From: Sva-07 sp963747375
Lineage (GTDB): Bacteria > Actinomycetota > Acidimicrobiia > Acidimicrobiales > Ilumatobacteraceae
Reading direction: 5' to 3'
NCBI GenBank assembly: GCA_963747375.1
Contig: CAVVFL010000012.1
Location: 62,001 to 126,000, forward strand
DNA: 64,000 nt
Part shown: positions 15,632 through 24,026 of the stretch, one piece after another
Layout: each line of letters opens with the position of its first letter
How positions within the stretch are numbered: the first letter of the stretch is position 1
The notes under the pieces: generated by a model
The model's input: only the letters and a program-made list of their open reading frames with translations
The model's database searches: none
What the model was told of the DNA's origin: nothing
Program-made: the position numbers and the translations under genes

Positions 15632-16407
15632 CAGGTCAGTCCCAACCGTTCGATCGTGTCCAGGTACTCGCCGGCCAACTGCGATCGCTCACCGGCCGGC
15701 GCGCCGACGTCGGCCAGCGCCGCCTCGAAGACCCCCAGGACCATGGCGTCGAGGTCGGCGCGGATCTGGCGCAGGCGGCCTCGCCCCGAGGGATCGAGCG
15801 CCAGGCTGCGCCCGAGGTCGTTCTCGCCGAAGCCGGCGTGGCGTCGCTCGTCGGAGATCACGCCGGCGAGCACGTCCTTGGTCACGGCGTCGGCGTTGGC
15901 GGCGTGAAGCCGAAACACTGTGTACTCCATCGTCTCGAGGATGACGTTCTGGGCGAACACACCCGCTTGCCAGTCGCCCTCGGCGATGAGGTCGAGCAAC
16001 GCTCCCTTGAAGTCGACCAGCGCCGGCTGGGCGCGACGTTCGATCTCCGCCTCCGGGTCGACGACGCCGAGCTCGCGAAGCCGATGCAGGAACACCTCGA
16101 GGTGACGCGCCTCGTCGGCGACCTGGGTCGCCATGAAGATCTTGGAGTTCCGATCCGGCGCCAACTGCACCAGCCCGGCGGCTCCCTCCAGGGCGGCGGT
16201 CTCACCGACGGAGTAGTTGCACAGTGTCGTGATCAGTCGTTCACGCCGGTGGTCGTCCAGGGCCTCGTCGACCGTCGTCTCCAGCCGGCCGTACGGACGA
16301 TCGGAGAGATAGCCCTCGACCGAGTCGAACCAGAACTGGAACGAATGCACTTCGTCGAGGAAGTCCTGTTCGGCGAGCGCGTGGGGGTCGAACTGGTCGA
16401 CGACCAT
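15631..16407 (-). CDS. Diiron ferritin-like (ribonucleotide-reductase R2-like) protein, second of a tandem pair
   Basis: 258 residues, all helical. Diiron ligands by pattern: glutamate in GETAALEGA, glutamate and histidine in ADEARHLEVF, glutamate in NVILETMEYTVF, and glutamate and histidine in SDERRHAGFGE. This is the two-fold E...ExxH layout of R2-like oxidases. It resembles the gene upstream in the same operon throughout but has diverged considerably, so the two may form a heterodimer or act on different substrates. The ATG at 16407 overlaps the partner's stop by one base (TGATG). No reductase gene is near it. Confidence 0.75.
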   Translation of the reverse strand: MVVDQFDPHALAEQDFLDEVHSFQFWFDSVEGYLSDRPYGRLETTVDEALDDHRRERLITTLCNYSVGETAALEGAAGLVQLAPDRNSKIFMATQVADEARHLEVFLHRLRELGVVDPEAEIERRAQPALVDFKGALLDLIAEGDWQAGVFAQNVILETMEYTVFRLHAANADAVTKDVLAGVISDERRHAGFGENDLGRSLALDPSGRGRLRQIRADLDAMVLGVFEAALADVGAPAGERSQLAGEYLDTIERLGLT

Positions 16408-17276
16408 CACGCCGGAACGCGAGGTGTCTGATACTCGATGCCGACCCGGGCCAGTCGTGTCTTGAACTCGCCGAGCACGGTGTTCGCGAGCACGGCCTCC
16501 ATCTCCTCGGGCGTCGCTGTCGAGAGGTTCGTGCCGTGCCATTCGGCGCCGGCGGTCGGCTGAGGGGTTGCCTTCGGCTTGTTGTCGTCTCCACGGAACG
16601 AGTCGGCGAAGACCGCCAGCATGTAGTACGTCATCTCCTGCTGCATCCGCTCGATCTCGGCCTTCTTCTCCGGATGCTGGGCGATCAGCGACCCGATGCG
16701 GTTCTCGCCGAAACCGACATGGCGTCGCTCGTCGGCAATCGTCCCCGACAGCGTGTGGGCGAACTTCGGATTGAACTCACGGTTGCCTGCTTCGAGCATC
16801 TCGAACACACTGAAGGCGAGGCCCTCGAGCACGATGTTCTGCCCGACGACGCCGGCGAGAAAGTCACCCGCGGCCACCTTCTCCAGGAGCACCTCGGCAA
16901 ACTTGACGAGATTGGGGTTGGCGTAACGGTCGATGGTGGACTCGAGGTTGTCCGGGGTCACTCCGAGATCGAACAGCCGTTGCGTGAAGACCTCGACATG
17001 GCGTGCTTCGTCGAGTGTCTGCGTCGCGAGGAATCGCTTGCTCGGGTAGTCCGGCGCCGCGTTGATCAAGCCCGACGACGCGGCCAGCGCGCACCGCTCC
17101 CCGACGACCAAACCGACGGTGGTGCGAATCGCCGCCTCGCGCTCGTCCTCGTCCTCGAGGAGCAGTTCCGGCTCGTTCTCATTCGGTTCGTGGCCGTACA
17201 CCGTGTCTTCCAGGTAGCCCTGGGGGCACATCTCCATCCACCGTTGGATCGAGTACTGGGCGAGGAACTGCGTCAT
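16407..17276 (-). CDS. Diiron ferritin-like (R2-like) protein, first of a tandem pair
   Basis: 289 residues. Ligand motifs GERCALAASSG, LDEARHVEVFTQRLFD, QNIVLEGLAFSVFE and ADERRHVGFGENR place four glutamates and two histidines as in R2-like oxidases. The C-terminal 60 residues are polar and proline-rich. It is the first cistron of a three-gene operon with one-base overlaps. The ATG at 17276 is preceded by AGCAGG and, 20 bp upstream, by a 17-bp palindrome typical of a repressor operator, so expression is likely conditional. Possible roles are hydroxylation or desaturation of a lipid-like substrate; none is shown by the sequence. Confidence 0.78.
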   Translation of the reverse strand: MTQFLAQYSIQRWMEMCPQGYLEDTVYGHEPNENEPELLLEDEDEREAAIRTTVGLVVGERCALAASSGLINAAPDYPSKRFLATQTLDEARHVEVFTQRLFDLGVTPDNLESTIDRYANPNLVKFAEVLLEKVAAGDFLAGVVGQNIVLEGLAFSVFEMLEAGNREFNPKFAHTLSGTIADERRHVGFGENRIGSLIAQHPEKKAEIERMQQEMTYYMLAVFADSFRGDDNKPKATPQPTAGAEWHGTNLSTATPEEMEAVLANTVLGEFKTRLARVGIEYQTPRVPA

Positions 17277-17295
17277 GTTCGGACCTGCTTTCTGA

Positions 17296-17312
17296 TTGGA
17301 ACGTCGTTCCAA
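17296..17312. promoter_or_regulatory. Perfect 17-bp palindromic operator TTGGAACGTCGTTCCAA
   Basis: Two 8-bp arms (TTGGAACG and CGTTCCAA) around a single T. It sits 20 bp upstream of the first diiron gene, where a bound repressor would cover the promoter. The size and symmetry suit a TetR-family regulator; no such regulator gene is in the window. Confidence 0.7.
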
Positions 17313-17359
17313 TATCTGCGCGATCGGACGTGCGCAGCAGGGTCTTTGGTCCCAACCGG

Positions 17360-18604
17360 TCAGGCGAGCACGGCCTGCAGCGCCTCGACGGCCCGATCGA
17401 CATCGGCCCGCGACGTGTAGTGCACGAACGAGAGCCGCACGACTCCACGGTCCGGGTCGATCCCCACACCATCGAGCACGCGAGCCGCGTAGTAGTGACC
17501 CGAACTCGTCTGCACGCCGCGCTCGACGAGTCCGTGCGCCACGTCCTGCGGGTCCTTCACCCGCGGACTGAAGGCGATCGTGGGGCACCGGTGGCCCGTG
17601 GAGGATTCGAGCGTCGCGGGGCCGATCAAGCGAACGTCGTCACGGTCGGCGAGCACGTCGAGCAGGAGCGGAGTGAGCGAGTCCTCGTGAGCACGCCAGA
17701 GCCCCGACACCGAGGCAGCCGCCGTGGCGAGCCCATCGGTCTCGGCTCCGCCGTGGTGTCGGTGCAACGCCTCGACGTAGTCGAGCACCGCACCCGCCGA
17801 CGCCACCTGGGCATGGTCGGGACCGGCAGGATTGAGGCGCTTGTCCGCCACGTTGTCGTTGAAGAAGTGACTCTGGTTCGGCAACTCGGCCATCAGACCG
17901 GCGCGCACGACCATCAGACCCTGATGGACCGAGTAGGTCTTGTAGAGGCTGAACAGGTACACATCGGCGCCGATCGCCGCGACATCGGGCACGGTGTGGG
18001 GCGCGAACGACACACCGTCGACGATCACACGTGCGCCGACCGCGTGGGCGAGCGTCGTGATGCGGGCCACGTCGTTCTCCTTGCCGATGATGTTCGACGC
18101 GTGAGGCACGGTCACCAGACCGGTCCGCTCGCCGAGCATCGACTCGAGGACGGCGATGTCGAGCAAGCCGGTGTCGGGATCGGTCCGCCACTCCCTCACC
18201 GTGCAGCCGACCCGCTCTGCAGCACGTCGGATGGCACCTGTGTTCGCCTCGTGGTCCTGGTTCGTGACGATCACCTCGTTGCCCGGCTCCAACACGTCGG
18301 CGAACGCATGGGCCAGGACATAGGTGTTCGCCGAGGTCGACGGGCCGAAGACGACCTCACGGGGCTCCACCCCGAGCGCCTCCGCCCATCGCACGCGTGA
18401 CCGATCCATCAGGGCGCCCGCCCGGTCCGACGACTCGAACTCGCTGTACGGCTGCACCTTCAGATCGGTGTAGTAGTTGGTCATCGCGTCGATCGTCTGG
18501 CGACACGCGAACGATCCGCCGGCGTTCTCGAAGAACGACTGCCCGTCATTGATGGGACGCGAGAACGCGGGAAAGTTGGAGCGAACGAAGTCGAGATCGA
18601 GCAC
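17360..18604 (-). CDS. Class V aminotransferase / cysteine-desulfurase-like PLP enzyme
   Basis: 414 residues. Opens with FFENAGGSFACRQTIDAM, the class V start; has VFGPSTSANTYVLAHA, the histidine in TNQDHEANTGAIRRAA that stacks on the cofactor, VIVDGVSFAPH, and the PLP lysine in LFSLYKTYSVHQG. Members annotated as cysteine desulfurases often lack that activity; no catalytic-cysteine loop or iron-sulfur genes are evident here. GTG 18604 is 6 nt after a TACCGT hexamer. Divergent from the D-threonine-aldolase-like gene only 17 bp away. Confidence 0.82.
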   Translation of the reverse strand: MLDLDFVRSNFPAFSRPINDGQSFFENAGGSFACRQTIDAMTNYYTDLKVQPYSEFESSDRAGALMDRSRVRWAEALGVEPREVVFGPSTSANTYVLAHAFADVLEPGNEVIVTNQDHEANTGAIRRAAERVGCTVREWRTDPDTGLLDIAVLESMLGERTGLVTVPHASNIIGKENDVARITTLAHAVGARVIVDGVSFAPHTVPDVAAIGADVYLFSLYKTYSVHQGLMVVRAGLMAELPNQSHFFNDNVADKRLNPAGPDHAQVASAGAVLDYVEALHRHHGGAETDGLATAAASVSGLWRAHEDSLTPLLLDVLADRDDVRLIGPATLESSTGHRCPTIAFSPRVKDPQDVAHGLVERGVQTSSGHYYAARVLDGVGIDPDRGVVRLSFVHYTSRADVDRAVEALQAVLA

Positions 18605-18610
18605 GGGACC

Positions 18611-18616
18611 ACGGTA
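18611..18616 (-). promoter_or_regulatory. Leaderless -10 hexamer TACCGT for the class V PLP gene
   Basis: Minus-strand TACCGT followed by 6 nt and GTG 18604. It falls in a 17-bp divergent gap, so the opposite gene must share or overlap this control region. Confidence 0.5.
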
Positions 18617-18621
18617 GTGCC

Positions 18622-19662
18622 GTGACCGTCGACCAAGATGGGCCCGTGACCTCTCCGACGCCCACGACGACCGATCAGCTCACGACGCCGGCACTGCTCG
18701 TCGACGGTCCCACGTTCGACCACAACCTCGCGGCGATGGATGCGATCCTGCCGGGCGCCAAGCTGCGCCCGCACGTGAAGGCGTTCAAGTCGACCGAGAT
18801 GGCGAAGCGGCTCGATGCTGACGGGCATCACAGCTTCTGCGCTGCCACGCCACGCGAGATCGAGGGGCTCGTCGTGGCGGGCCTCACGGACGATCTCCTC
18901 CTCGCGAACGAGACGCTCGACACCGCCAGGCTCGGTCTGCTCGCCGACCAGGCGAACATCACCGTGGCGATCGACTCCGACGAGACACTCGATGCAGCGG
19001 TGCGAGGCGGCATCCGGTCGGTGCTCGTCGATGTCGACGTCGGGCTCCCCCGCTGTGGATGCGACGTCGAGGATTCGGGCCGACTCGCCGATCGCGCACG
19101 TGCCGCCGGTCTCGAGGTGCGCGGCGTGATGGGCTACGAAGGCCACCTGATGATGGTGCACGACCGCGAGACGAAGCGCGAGAAGGTCGAAGCCGCCATG
19201 ACGATCCTGCAGCGGGCACACGGGATGGTCGGCGGCGACATCGTGTCGGGCGGCGGCACCGGCACGTGGGACATCAACACCTGGTGCACCGAGATCCAGG
19301 CGGGGTCCTACATGCTCATGGACACCCAGTACGACGAGCTGGAGTCGCCGTTCGAGAAGGCGTTGTCGGTGCTGGCCACCGTCGTGTCGATCAGTTCGAA
19401 AGGTTGGATCATCGCCGACGCTGGCCTCAAGGCGTTCGGAATGGACCACGGCAATCCGTCGTGGGACGAGGGTGACGTGTTCTTCTGCTCCGACGAGCAC
19501 ATCACGCTGTTGCCGCGCCAACTCGACGACTGGAAGGTCGGCGATCGTGTGCGGATCTGGCCATCGCACGTCGACCCGACCGTCGCTCGACACGAACAGT
19601 TCTGGCTCGTCGACGGCGACCAGGTCACGGACCGCTGGCCCATCGATCTGCGCCACTGGTGA
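18622..19662 (+). CDS. D-threonine aldolase / D-serine dehydratase-like PLP enzyme
   Basis: 346 residues in the fold-type III PLP family. N-terminal barrel: TTPALLVDGPTFDHNLAAM and LRPHVKAFKST, where the lysine of HVKAFK is the PLP Schiff base. The C-terminal beta domain has the metal-binding SDEHITLLP typical of the D-serine dehydratase-like domain, plus VGDRVRIWPSHVDPTVA. The enzyme cleaves or dehydrates a D-hydroxy amino acid. The start is GTG 18622 or GTG 18646; the second removes eight non-conserved residues. Followed at once by a palindromic terminator. Confidence 0.85.
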   Translation: MTVDQDGPVTSPTPTTTDQLTTPALLVDGPTFDHNLAAMDAILPGAKLRPHVKAFKSTEMAKRLDADGHHSFCAATPREIEGLVVAGLTDDLLLANETLDTARLGLLADQANITVAIDSDETLDAAVRGGIRSVLVDVDVGLPRCGCDVEDSGRLADRARAAGLEVRGVMGYEGHLMMVHDRETKREKVEAAMTILQRAHGMVGGDIVSGGGTGTWDINTWCTEIQAGSYMLMDTQYDELESPFEKALSVLATVVSISSKGWIIADAGLKAFGMDHGNPSWDEGDVFFCSDEHITLLPRQLDDWKVGDRVRIWPSHVDPTVARHEQFWLVDGDQVTDRWPIDLRHW

Positions 19663-19664
19663 TT

Positions 19665-19709
19665 GTCACGCCCGGGTCAGACCCCGGGCGTCCAGACCCC
19701 GGACGTGAC
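19665..19709. terminator. Nested palindrome GTCACG...CGTGAC between convergent genes
   Basis: The outer arms GTCACG and CGTGAC enclose CCCGGG-TCAGAC-CCCGGG and a second CAGACCCCGG. It starts 3 bp after the stop of the D-threonine-aldolase-like gene and ends 3 bp before the dnaB stop. Same family as the elements at 3615 and 59164. Confidence 0.55.
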
Positions 19710-19711
19710 GG

Positions 19712-21097
19712 TCACATCGAGCGAGCGGCGTTGTCGAATCTCGTGTACTGACCGAGGAAGACCAGGCGCTTGGTGCCGATCGGGCCTGAACGATGCTTCG
19801 ACACGATCACCTCGGCCGAACCCTTGTCGGGCGACTCGGGGTTGTACACCTCGTCGCGATACAGGAACATCACGACGTCGGCGTCCTGTTCCAGTGAGCC
19901 GGATTCGCGCAGATCGGCAAGCATCGGGCGCTTGTCCGACCGAGCCTCCAGATTTCGGCTGAGCTGGCTCAGCGCGACGATCGGCACCTCCAGCTCACGG
20001 GCCAACACCTTCAGGTTTCGGCTGATCTCGCTGACCTCGAGCTGACGGTTCTCGGATCGACCGCTGCCGCTCATCAGCTGCAGATAGTCGATCATGATCA
20101 GCGACAGGCCGCCGTGCTGCGCCTTGATGCGGCGGGCCTTGGCGCGAATCTCCATCACGGTGACCTGCGGGTTGTCGTCGAGGAACAACGGCACTTCGAG
20201 CCGCCCGACGGCGAGGCCGATCTTCGACCAGTCGCTCTCGCTGAGCTTGCCGGTGCGCAGCTTCGTCGAGTCGACCTTCGCTTCACTCGCAAGGATGCGC
20301 TGTGTCAGCTCCGAGTGCCCCATCTCGAGCGAGAACACGAGCACCGGCTTGCCGGAGTGCTTCGCAATGTGTGTCGCCATGCCCAGGCCGAAGGAGGTCT
20401 TTCCCATCGCCGGCCGCGCACCGACGATGTTGAGGGTGCTCGGCTGCAGTCCGGAGAGCAGCTCGTCGAGGTCGTCGTAGCCCGTCGCCGCGCCGGTGAT
20501 CGTGTCGCCGCGCTCGTAGTTCTCCTCCAACTGGTCCATCGTCTCGTTGAGGAGTTCCTGGATCTGACGGGTCGAGTCGACGACACGATCCTCGGCGACC
20601 TCGAACATCTTCGACTCGGCGAGATCGACCGCCTTGGTGACGTCATCGGGCTCACTGAAGGCCAGATCGGTGATCTCGCCGGCCGTGTGGATCAATCGCC
20701 GCAACAGCGCCGTGTCCATCACGATGCGCGCATAGTGCTCGGCGCCCGACACCGACGGCGTGGCGTTCTGCAGGTCGTTCAGCCGCTCGATCCCACCGAT
20801 CTCGTCGAGCAGGCCGTGGCGGCGCAACTCGTCGGCAACGGTGACCACGTCGACAGGGCCGGACGACGAATACAACGACCGGATCGAGTCGAAGATGTGC
20901 TGATGCGCCGGGCTGTAGAAGTCACGCACGCTGAGCCCGGCCTCGCCGACCACACCGATCGCATCACGCGACAACAGCAGTGCGCCGAGCACCGATTCCT
21001 CGGCCTGCAGGTTGTGGGGAGGAACGCGTCCGCCACGGCTCGTGGCGTTGCTGCCGCGTTCCGTACGGTTGGATCCGATTTCTCGATCGATCGACAT
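19712..21097 (-). CDS. dnaB: Replicative DNA helicase DnaB
   Basis: 461 residues, full length and without an intein. The N-terminal helical domain opens PPHNLQAEESVLGALLLS; the RecA-like domain has Walker A GARPAMGKTSFGLGMA, FSLEMGHSELTQRILAS, Walker B LIMIDYLQLMSG, and RDEVYNPESPDKG near the end. It is last in line after rpsF-ssb-rpsR-rplI but is separated by 200 bp holding DnaA-box-like sites, so it may have its own promoter. It unwinds DNA ahead of the replisome. Confidence 0.97.
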   Translation of the reverse strand: MSIDREIGSNRTERGSNATSRGGRVPPHNLQAEESVLGALLLSRDAIGVVGEAGLSVRDFYSPAHQHIFDSIRSLYSSSGPVDVVTVADELRRHGLLDEIGGIERLNDLQNATPSVSGAEHYARIVMDTALLRRLIHTAGEITDLAFSEPDDVTKAVDLAESKMFEVAEDRVVDSTRQIQELLNETMDQLEENYERGDTITGAATGYDDLDELLSGLQPSTLNIVGARPAMGKTSFGLGMATHIAKHSGKPVLVFSLEMGHSELTQRILASEAKVDSTKLRTGKLSESDWSKIGLAVGRLEVPLFLDDNPQVTVMEIRAKARRIKAQHGGLSLIMIDYLQLMSGSGRSENRQLEVSEISRNLKVLARELEVPIVALSQLSRNLEARSDKRPMLADLRESGSLEQDADVVMFLYRDEVYNPESPDKGSAEVIVSKHRSGPIGTKRLVFLGQYTRFDNAARSM

Positions 21098-21170
21098 GGG
21101 GACCCCACTCTCTCAGGGGTTTGCTGTGCGATGGAAGATGAACAACCCTGGGTCTTGCCTGTTGACTGCC

Positions 21171-21225
21171 TGTGGACAACCGCCCGATCCTGTGGACGCG
21201 AGACCTGTGGACAACCTGTGGGCAG
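21171..21225. promoter_or_regulatory. Cluster of DnaA-box-like sites upstream of dnaB
   Basis: TGTGGACAA at 21171-21179 and 21206-21214 are exact copies of the actinobacterial box (reverse complement TTGTCCACA), with related TGTGGACGC at 21191 and TGTGGGCAG at 21217. All point the same way and sit 75-130 bp before the dnaB start, in an otherwise featureless 200-bp gap. This suggests DnaA control of dnaB or a titration site. Confidence 0.65.
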
Positions 21226-21297
21226 GCGCGTCGAAGGAGGGTGGTCACCCACTCGCGTGGGATGGAACCCGGGCAGTGCCGGGTGAGGCAACGAACG

Positions 21298-21744
21298 TCA
21301 GCCGGCGGCGACGACGTCGATGGTGATCGGGAACGACACGTCGTTGTGCAGCGACGCTGTCACCGTGTGCTGACCGACGGTCTTGATCACGTCGATCTCG
21401 ATCTGACGACGATCGAGTTCGATGTCGGTCTGCTCCTGGACGGCGGCAACCACGTCGGCCGACGTGATCGAACCGAAGAGCTTCCCTTCCGGGCCGGCCT
21501 TGGCCGACACGATGATCACCTTCGGCACGAGCGTGCTGGCGATCGTGGTGGCAGCTTCGCGAGCGCTGGAGTCGCGTTGATCGCGAGCCTGGCGCATCTG
21601 GCCGGCCTGCTCGACCGCACCATCGGATGCCGCGATGGCATGGCCCTTCGGAAACAAGAAGTTGCGGGCGTGGCCGTCGGCCACCTCGACGATGTCGCCG
21701 CGCTTGCCGAGGCCATCGAGATCGGAACGAAGAATGACCTTCAT
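21298..21744 (-). CDS. rplI: 50S ribosomal protein bL9
   Basis: 148 residues, standard length. N-terminal MKVILRSDLDGLGKRGDIVEVADGHARNFLFPKGHA (residues 1-36) is the family signature, followed by the long connecting helix and the C-terminal domain with GKLFGSITSADV. ATG at 21744, 2 bp after the rpsR stop. Confidence 0.98.
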   Translation of the reverse strand: MKVILRSDLDGLGKRGDIVEVADGHARNFLFPKGHAIAASDGAVEQAGQMRQARDQRDSSAREAATTIASTLVPKVIIVSAKAGPEGKLFGSITSADVVAAVQEQTDIELDRRQIEIDVIKTVGQHTVTASLHNDVSFPITIDVVAAG

Positions 21745-21746
21745 GC

Positions 21747-22193
21747 TCAGGCCTCCTCGGTCTCGGCAGCGACGTCGAACGAGGTCTCGACATCATCGAT
21801 CAACTCGTCGTCGACGACGTCGATGGCGGTCTCGTTGACACTGTCGCTCAGGCTGGTCTCGCGATCGCGGCCACCATCACGTCCACCCTCGCGACCACCG
21901 TCACGACCGCGGCCGCCGGTGCGGGTCGACGCCACGCGCTTGGCGTACGGGAGCAGCGCCATTTCACGGGCCACCTTGACGGCGTTGGCGATCTCGCGCT
22001 GCTGCTGCAACGTGTTGCCGGCGACGCGCCGGTTCTTGATCTTGGCGCGGTCGCTCATGAAGCGGCCCAGGAGATCGACGTCCTTGTAGTCGATGTACTC
22101 GACCTTGTCGATGACCAGGACGCTGGTCTTCTTCTTGAACTTTCGGGGATTGAGGTCACGGGCGCTGCGCGCCTTGTTCTTCTTGCTTGCCAT
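21747..22193 (-). CDS. rpsR: 30S ribosomal protein bS18 with an unusual C-terminal extension
   Basis: Residues 1 to about 87 are a normal bS18 (YIDYKDVDLLGRFMSDRAKI, RRVAGNTLQQQREIANAVK, MALLPYAKR). The protein then continues to residue 148, whereas bS18 is usually 75-90 residues. Residues 91-112 are a Gly-Arg/Asp repeat (GGRGRDGG, REGGRDGGRD) and 113-148 are strongly acidic. The tail is in frame, uses the same codon style and ends 2 bp before rplI, so it is not an obvious frameshift product. An RGG-like RNA-binding arm followed by an acidic tail is the plain reading; its function is unknown. Confidence 0.95.
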   Translation of the reverse strand: MASKKNKARSARDLNPRKFKKKTSVLVIDKVEYIDYKDVDLLGRFMSDRAKIKNRRVAGNTLQQQREIANAVKVAREMALLPYAKRVASTRTGGRGRDGGREGGRDGGRDRETSLSDSVNETAIDVVDDELIDDVETSFDVAAETEEA

Positions 22194-22231
22194 GGTGCTT
22201 CCTTACGAGTGGTGATTCAGATCAACGGGGG

Positions 22232-22684
22232 TCAGAACGGCTCTTCGTCGCCGTACACGGGATCGGGTGCTCGGCCGCCGCTGCTGCCACCGCCACCGCC
22301 ACCGCCACTGCGGGATGCAGCGTCGTCGCGGCTGATGCGCTCGATCTGCACCTGCGCCCAGCGCAGGCTCGGGCCGAGTTCGTCGGCGATCACTTCGGTG
22401 ACGTTGCGCTTCTCGCCCTCTTTGGTCTCGTACGAGCGCTGCTCGAGTCGACCGGTGACGATCACGCGGTTGCCCTTGTTGATGCTCGCCGCGGCGTTCT
22501 CGCCGAGGTCGCCCCAGGCGACGATGTTGAAGAACGACACCTGTTCCTGCCACTCACCGTTGACCTGGTAGCGACGGTTGACCGCCAGCCCGAAGCTGGC
22601 GACACCGCGACCACCGGTGGTGTAGCGGAGTTCAGGATCCTTGGTGACGTTTCCGACCAGCGTGACGCTGTTTTCCGATGCCAT
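22232..22684 (-). CDS. ssb: Single-stranded DNA-binding protein
   Basis: 150 residues. Residues 1-112 form the OB fold (SVTLVGNVTKDPELRYTTGG, WQEQVSFFNIVAWGDLGENA, KGNRVIVTGRLEQRSYE). A seven-glycine linker follows at about 127-133, then the acidic tip GDEEPF that recruits replication and repair partners. Between rpsF and rpsR, the standard position. The linker is short compared with the 170-180-residue proteins of many actinobacteria. Confidence 0.97.
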   Translation of the reverse strand: MASENSVTLVGNVTKDPELRYTTGGRGVASFGLAVNRRYQVNGEWQEQVSFFNIVAWGDLGENAAASINKGNRVIVTGRLEQRSYETKEGEKRNVTEVIADELGPSLRWAQVQIERISRDDAASRSGGGGGGGSSGGRAPDPVYGDEEPF

Positions 22685-22713
22685 GTGATTCCCCTTTGTG
22701 TGGCTGGCGCCGC

Positions 22714-23046
22714 TCAGGCGGCGACGACTGCCATGCCGCGGCGCTCGGCCTCGGCCTCGGGCAGACGGATGAGCTTGTGACGGACCACATCGTCCGCGAG
22801 GCGGAGCGTTCGCTCGAGTTCGTCGAGTGCGCCGGCGGGTGCCACCAACTCGGCGACCATGTAGTAGCCGGACGGCTTCTTGTTGATCGGGTAGGCGAAC
22901 TGGCGCTTGCCCCACCAATCGATCTTGCCGTGGAGTTCGCCGCCGACGGCAACGATGCCGTCGGTCACCGTCTTCATCCAGGCCTGGGCCTTGGGGTCAT
23001 CGACGTCGCCGTCGATGATGATCATCAATTCGTATGCACGCTTCAT
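22714..23046 (-). CDS. rpsF: 30S ribosomal protein bS6
   Basis: 110 residues. MKRAYELMIIIDGD, GKIDWWGKRQFAYPINKKPSGYYMV and LRLADDVVRHKLIRL are diagnostic. It heads the rpsF-ssb-rpsR-rplI operon. The start has a good ribosome binding site (GGGAGGAAA on the minus strand, about 7 nt before ATG 23046). In the 216 bp upstream, to the divergent DinB-like gene, no other feature stands out. Confidence 0.97.
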   Translation of the reverse strand: MKRAYELMIIIDGDVDDPKAQAWMKTVTDGIVAVGGELHGKIDWWGKRQFAYPINKKPSGYYMVAELVAPAGALDELERTLRLADDVVRHKLIRLPEAEAERRGMAVVAA

Positions 23047-23262
23047 GCGTGTTTCCTCCCTTCGGATCCCCCACGACTGCCTGATGACAGCGCCGTGGCG
23101 GGAGCCCCGTTGTGGGGCAGGGCCAATATGGACGTGCCAACCCTATCGGGGCCGGTGACGGTCGCGTGACGGTGTCTCATGGAGACCATCATGGCGAAGG
23201 GGTCTCACACACTTGGAAGAATGGCCCCGTCCACCGCAGACGAGCAACGACGAGGAGGCACC

Positions 23263-23982
23263 GTGCCGGAGGAATTCGAGGGAGACCTTGCAGGCGCCGT
23301 GTTCTGGGGTGCCGACCTCAGGGGAGCCGTGTTCCGCGACGTCGACCTCACCGGGGTGAGGATCAGCCACGCCTGGCTGGTCGACGTCGACATCGATGCG
23401 TTGGTCGACCGGGTCGTCGTCAACGGTGTCGACGTCACTGCCTACGTCAACGAGCGCGACCCCTGGTATCCACTGCGCGCCATGCTGCGCGCATCGGACC
23501 CCGACGCCATGCGCGCCGCGTGGGCCGCCCTGCAAGCCGAATGGGCCACGACCACTGCCCTGGCGCGAACCCTTCCCGAGGACAGCCTGCACGAACGAAT
23601 CGACGGCGAGTGGTCGTTCGTCGAGACATTGCGCCACCTCGTGTTCGCGATGGACAAGTGGTTCACGGTGCCGGTCCTCGGCGATCGGTTCAACCCGATC
23701 GGGCTCCCGAACAGCGGATCCGCCGACCTCGCGTGGCCGGGACTCGACCGTGATGCCACGCCGTCGGTGAACGAGGCGCTCGAGGTACGCCTCGATCGAG
23801 TGAAGCGTTTCGGCGGCTACCTGACGTCGATCGAATCGACCGACCTCCCGTCGCCGGTCGACGTGCTCGAGAACGGCGTCCACTCCCTGCAGGAGTGCGT
23901 CCACACCGTGTTCGAGGAGGAGTTCTGGCACAACCGCTACGCGAGACGTGACCTCGAGCAGTCCGCGGTGAACATGCGATGA
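23263..23982 (+). CDS. DinB-superfamily protein with short N-terminal pentapeptide-repeat segment
   Basis: 239 residues from GTG 23263, which has GAGGAGG 4 nt upstream; an in-frame ATG at 23179 is less likely. Residues about 8-35 read as pentapeptide repeats (LAGAV-FWGADLRGAVFRDVDLTGVRI). The rest is a four-helix DinB-like domain with histidines in the usual metal positions (FVETLRHLVFAMDKWF, FEEEFWHNRYARRDLE). The superfamily includes mycothiol-dependent enzymes, which would suit an actinobacterium that also has a mycothione reductase in this window; no substrate can be named. Confidence 0.75.
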   Translation: MPEEFEGDLAGAVFWGADLRGAVFRDVDLTGVRISHAWLVDVDIDALVDRVVVNGVDVTAYVNERDPWYPLRAMLRASDPDAMRAAWAALQAEWATTTALARTLPEDSLHERIDGEWSFVETLRHLVFAMDKWFTVPVLGDRFNPIGLPNSGSADLAWPGLDRDATPSVNEALEVRLDRVKRFGGYLTSIESTDLPSPVDVLENGVHSLQECVHTVFEEEFWHNRYARRDLEQSAVNMR

Positions 23983-24026
23983 GGTTGTGGCGCACGGGGT
24001 GATCCCGAACCGCATCGCAGCGGAGG

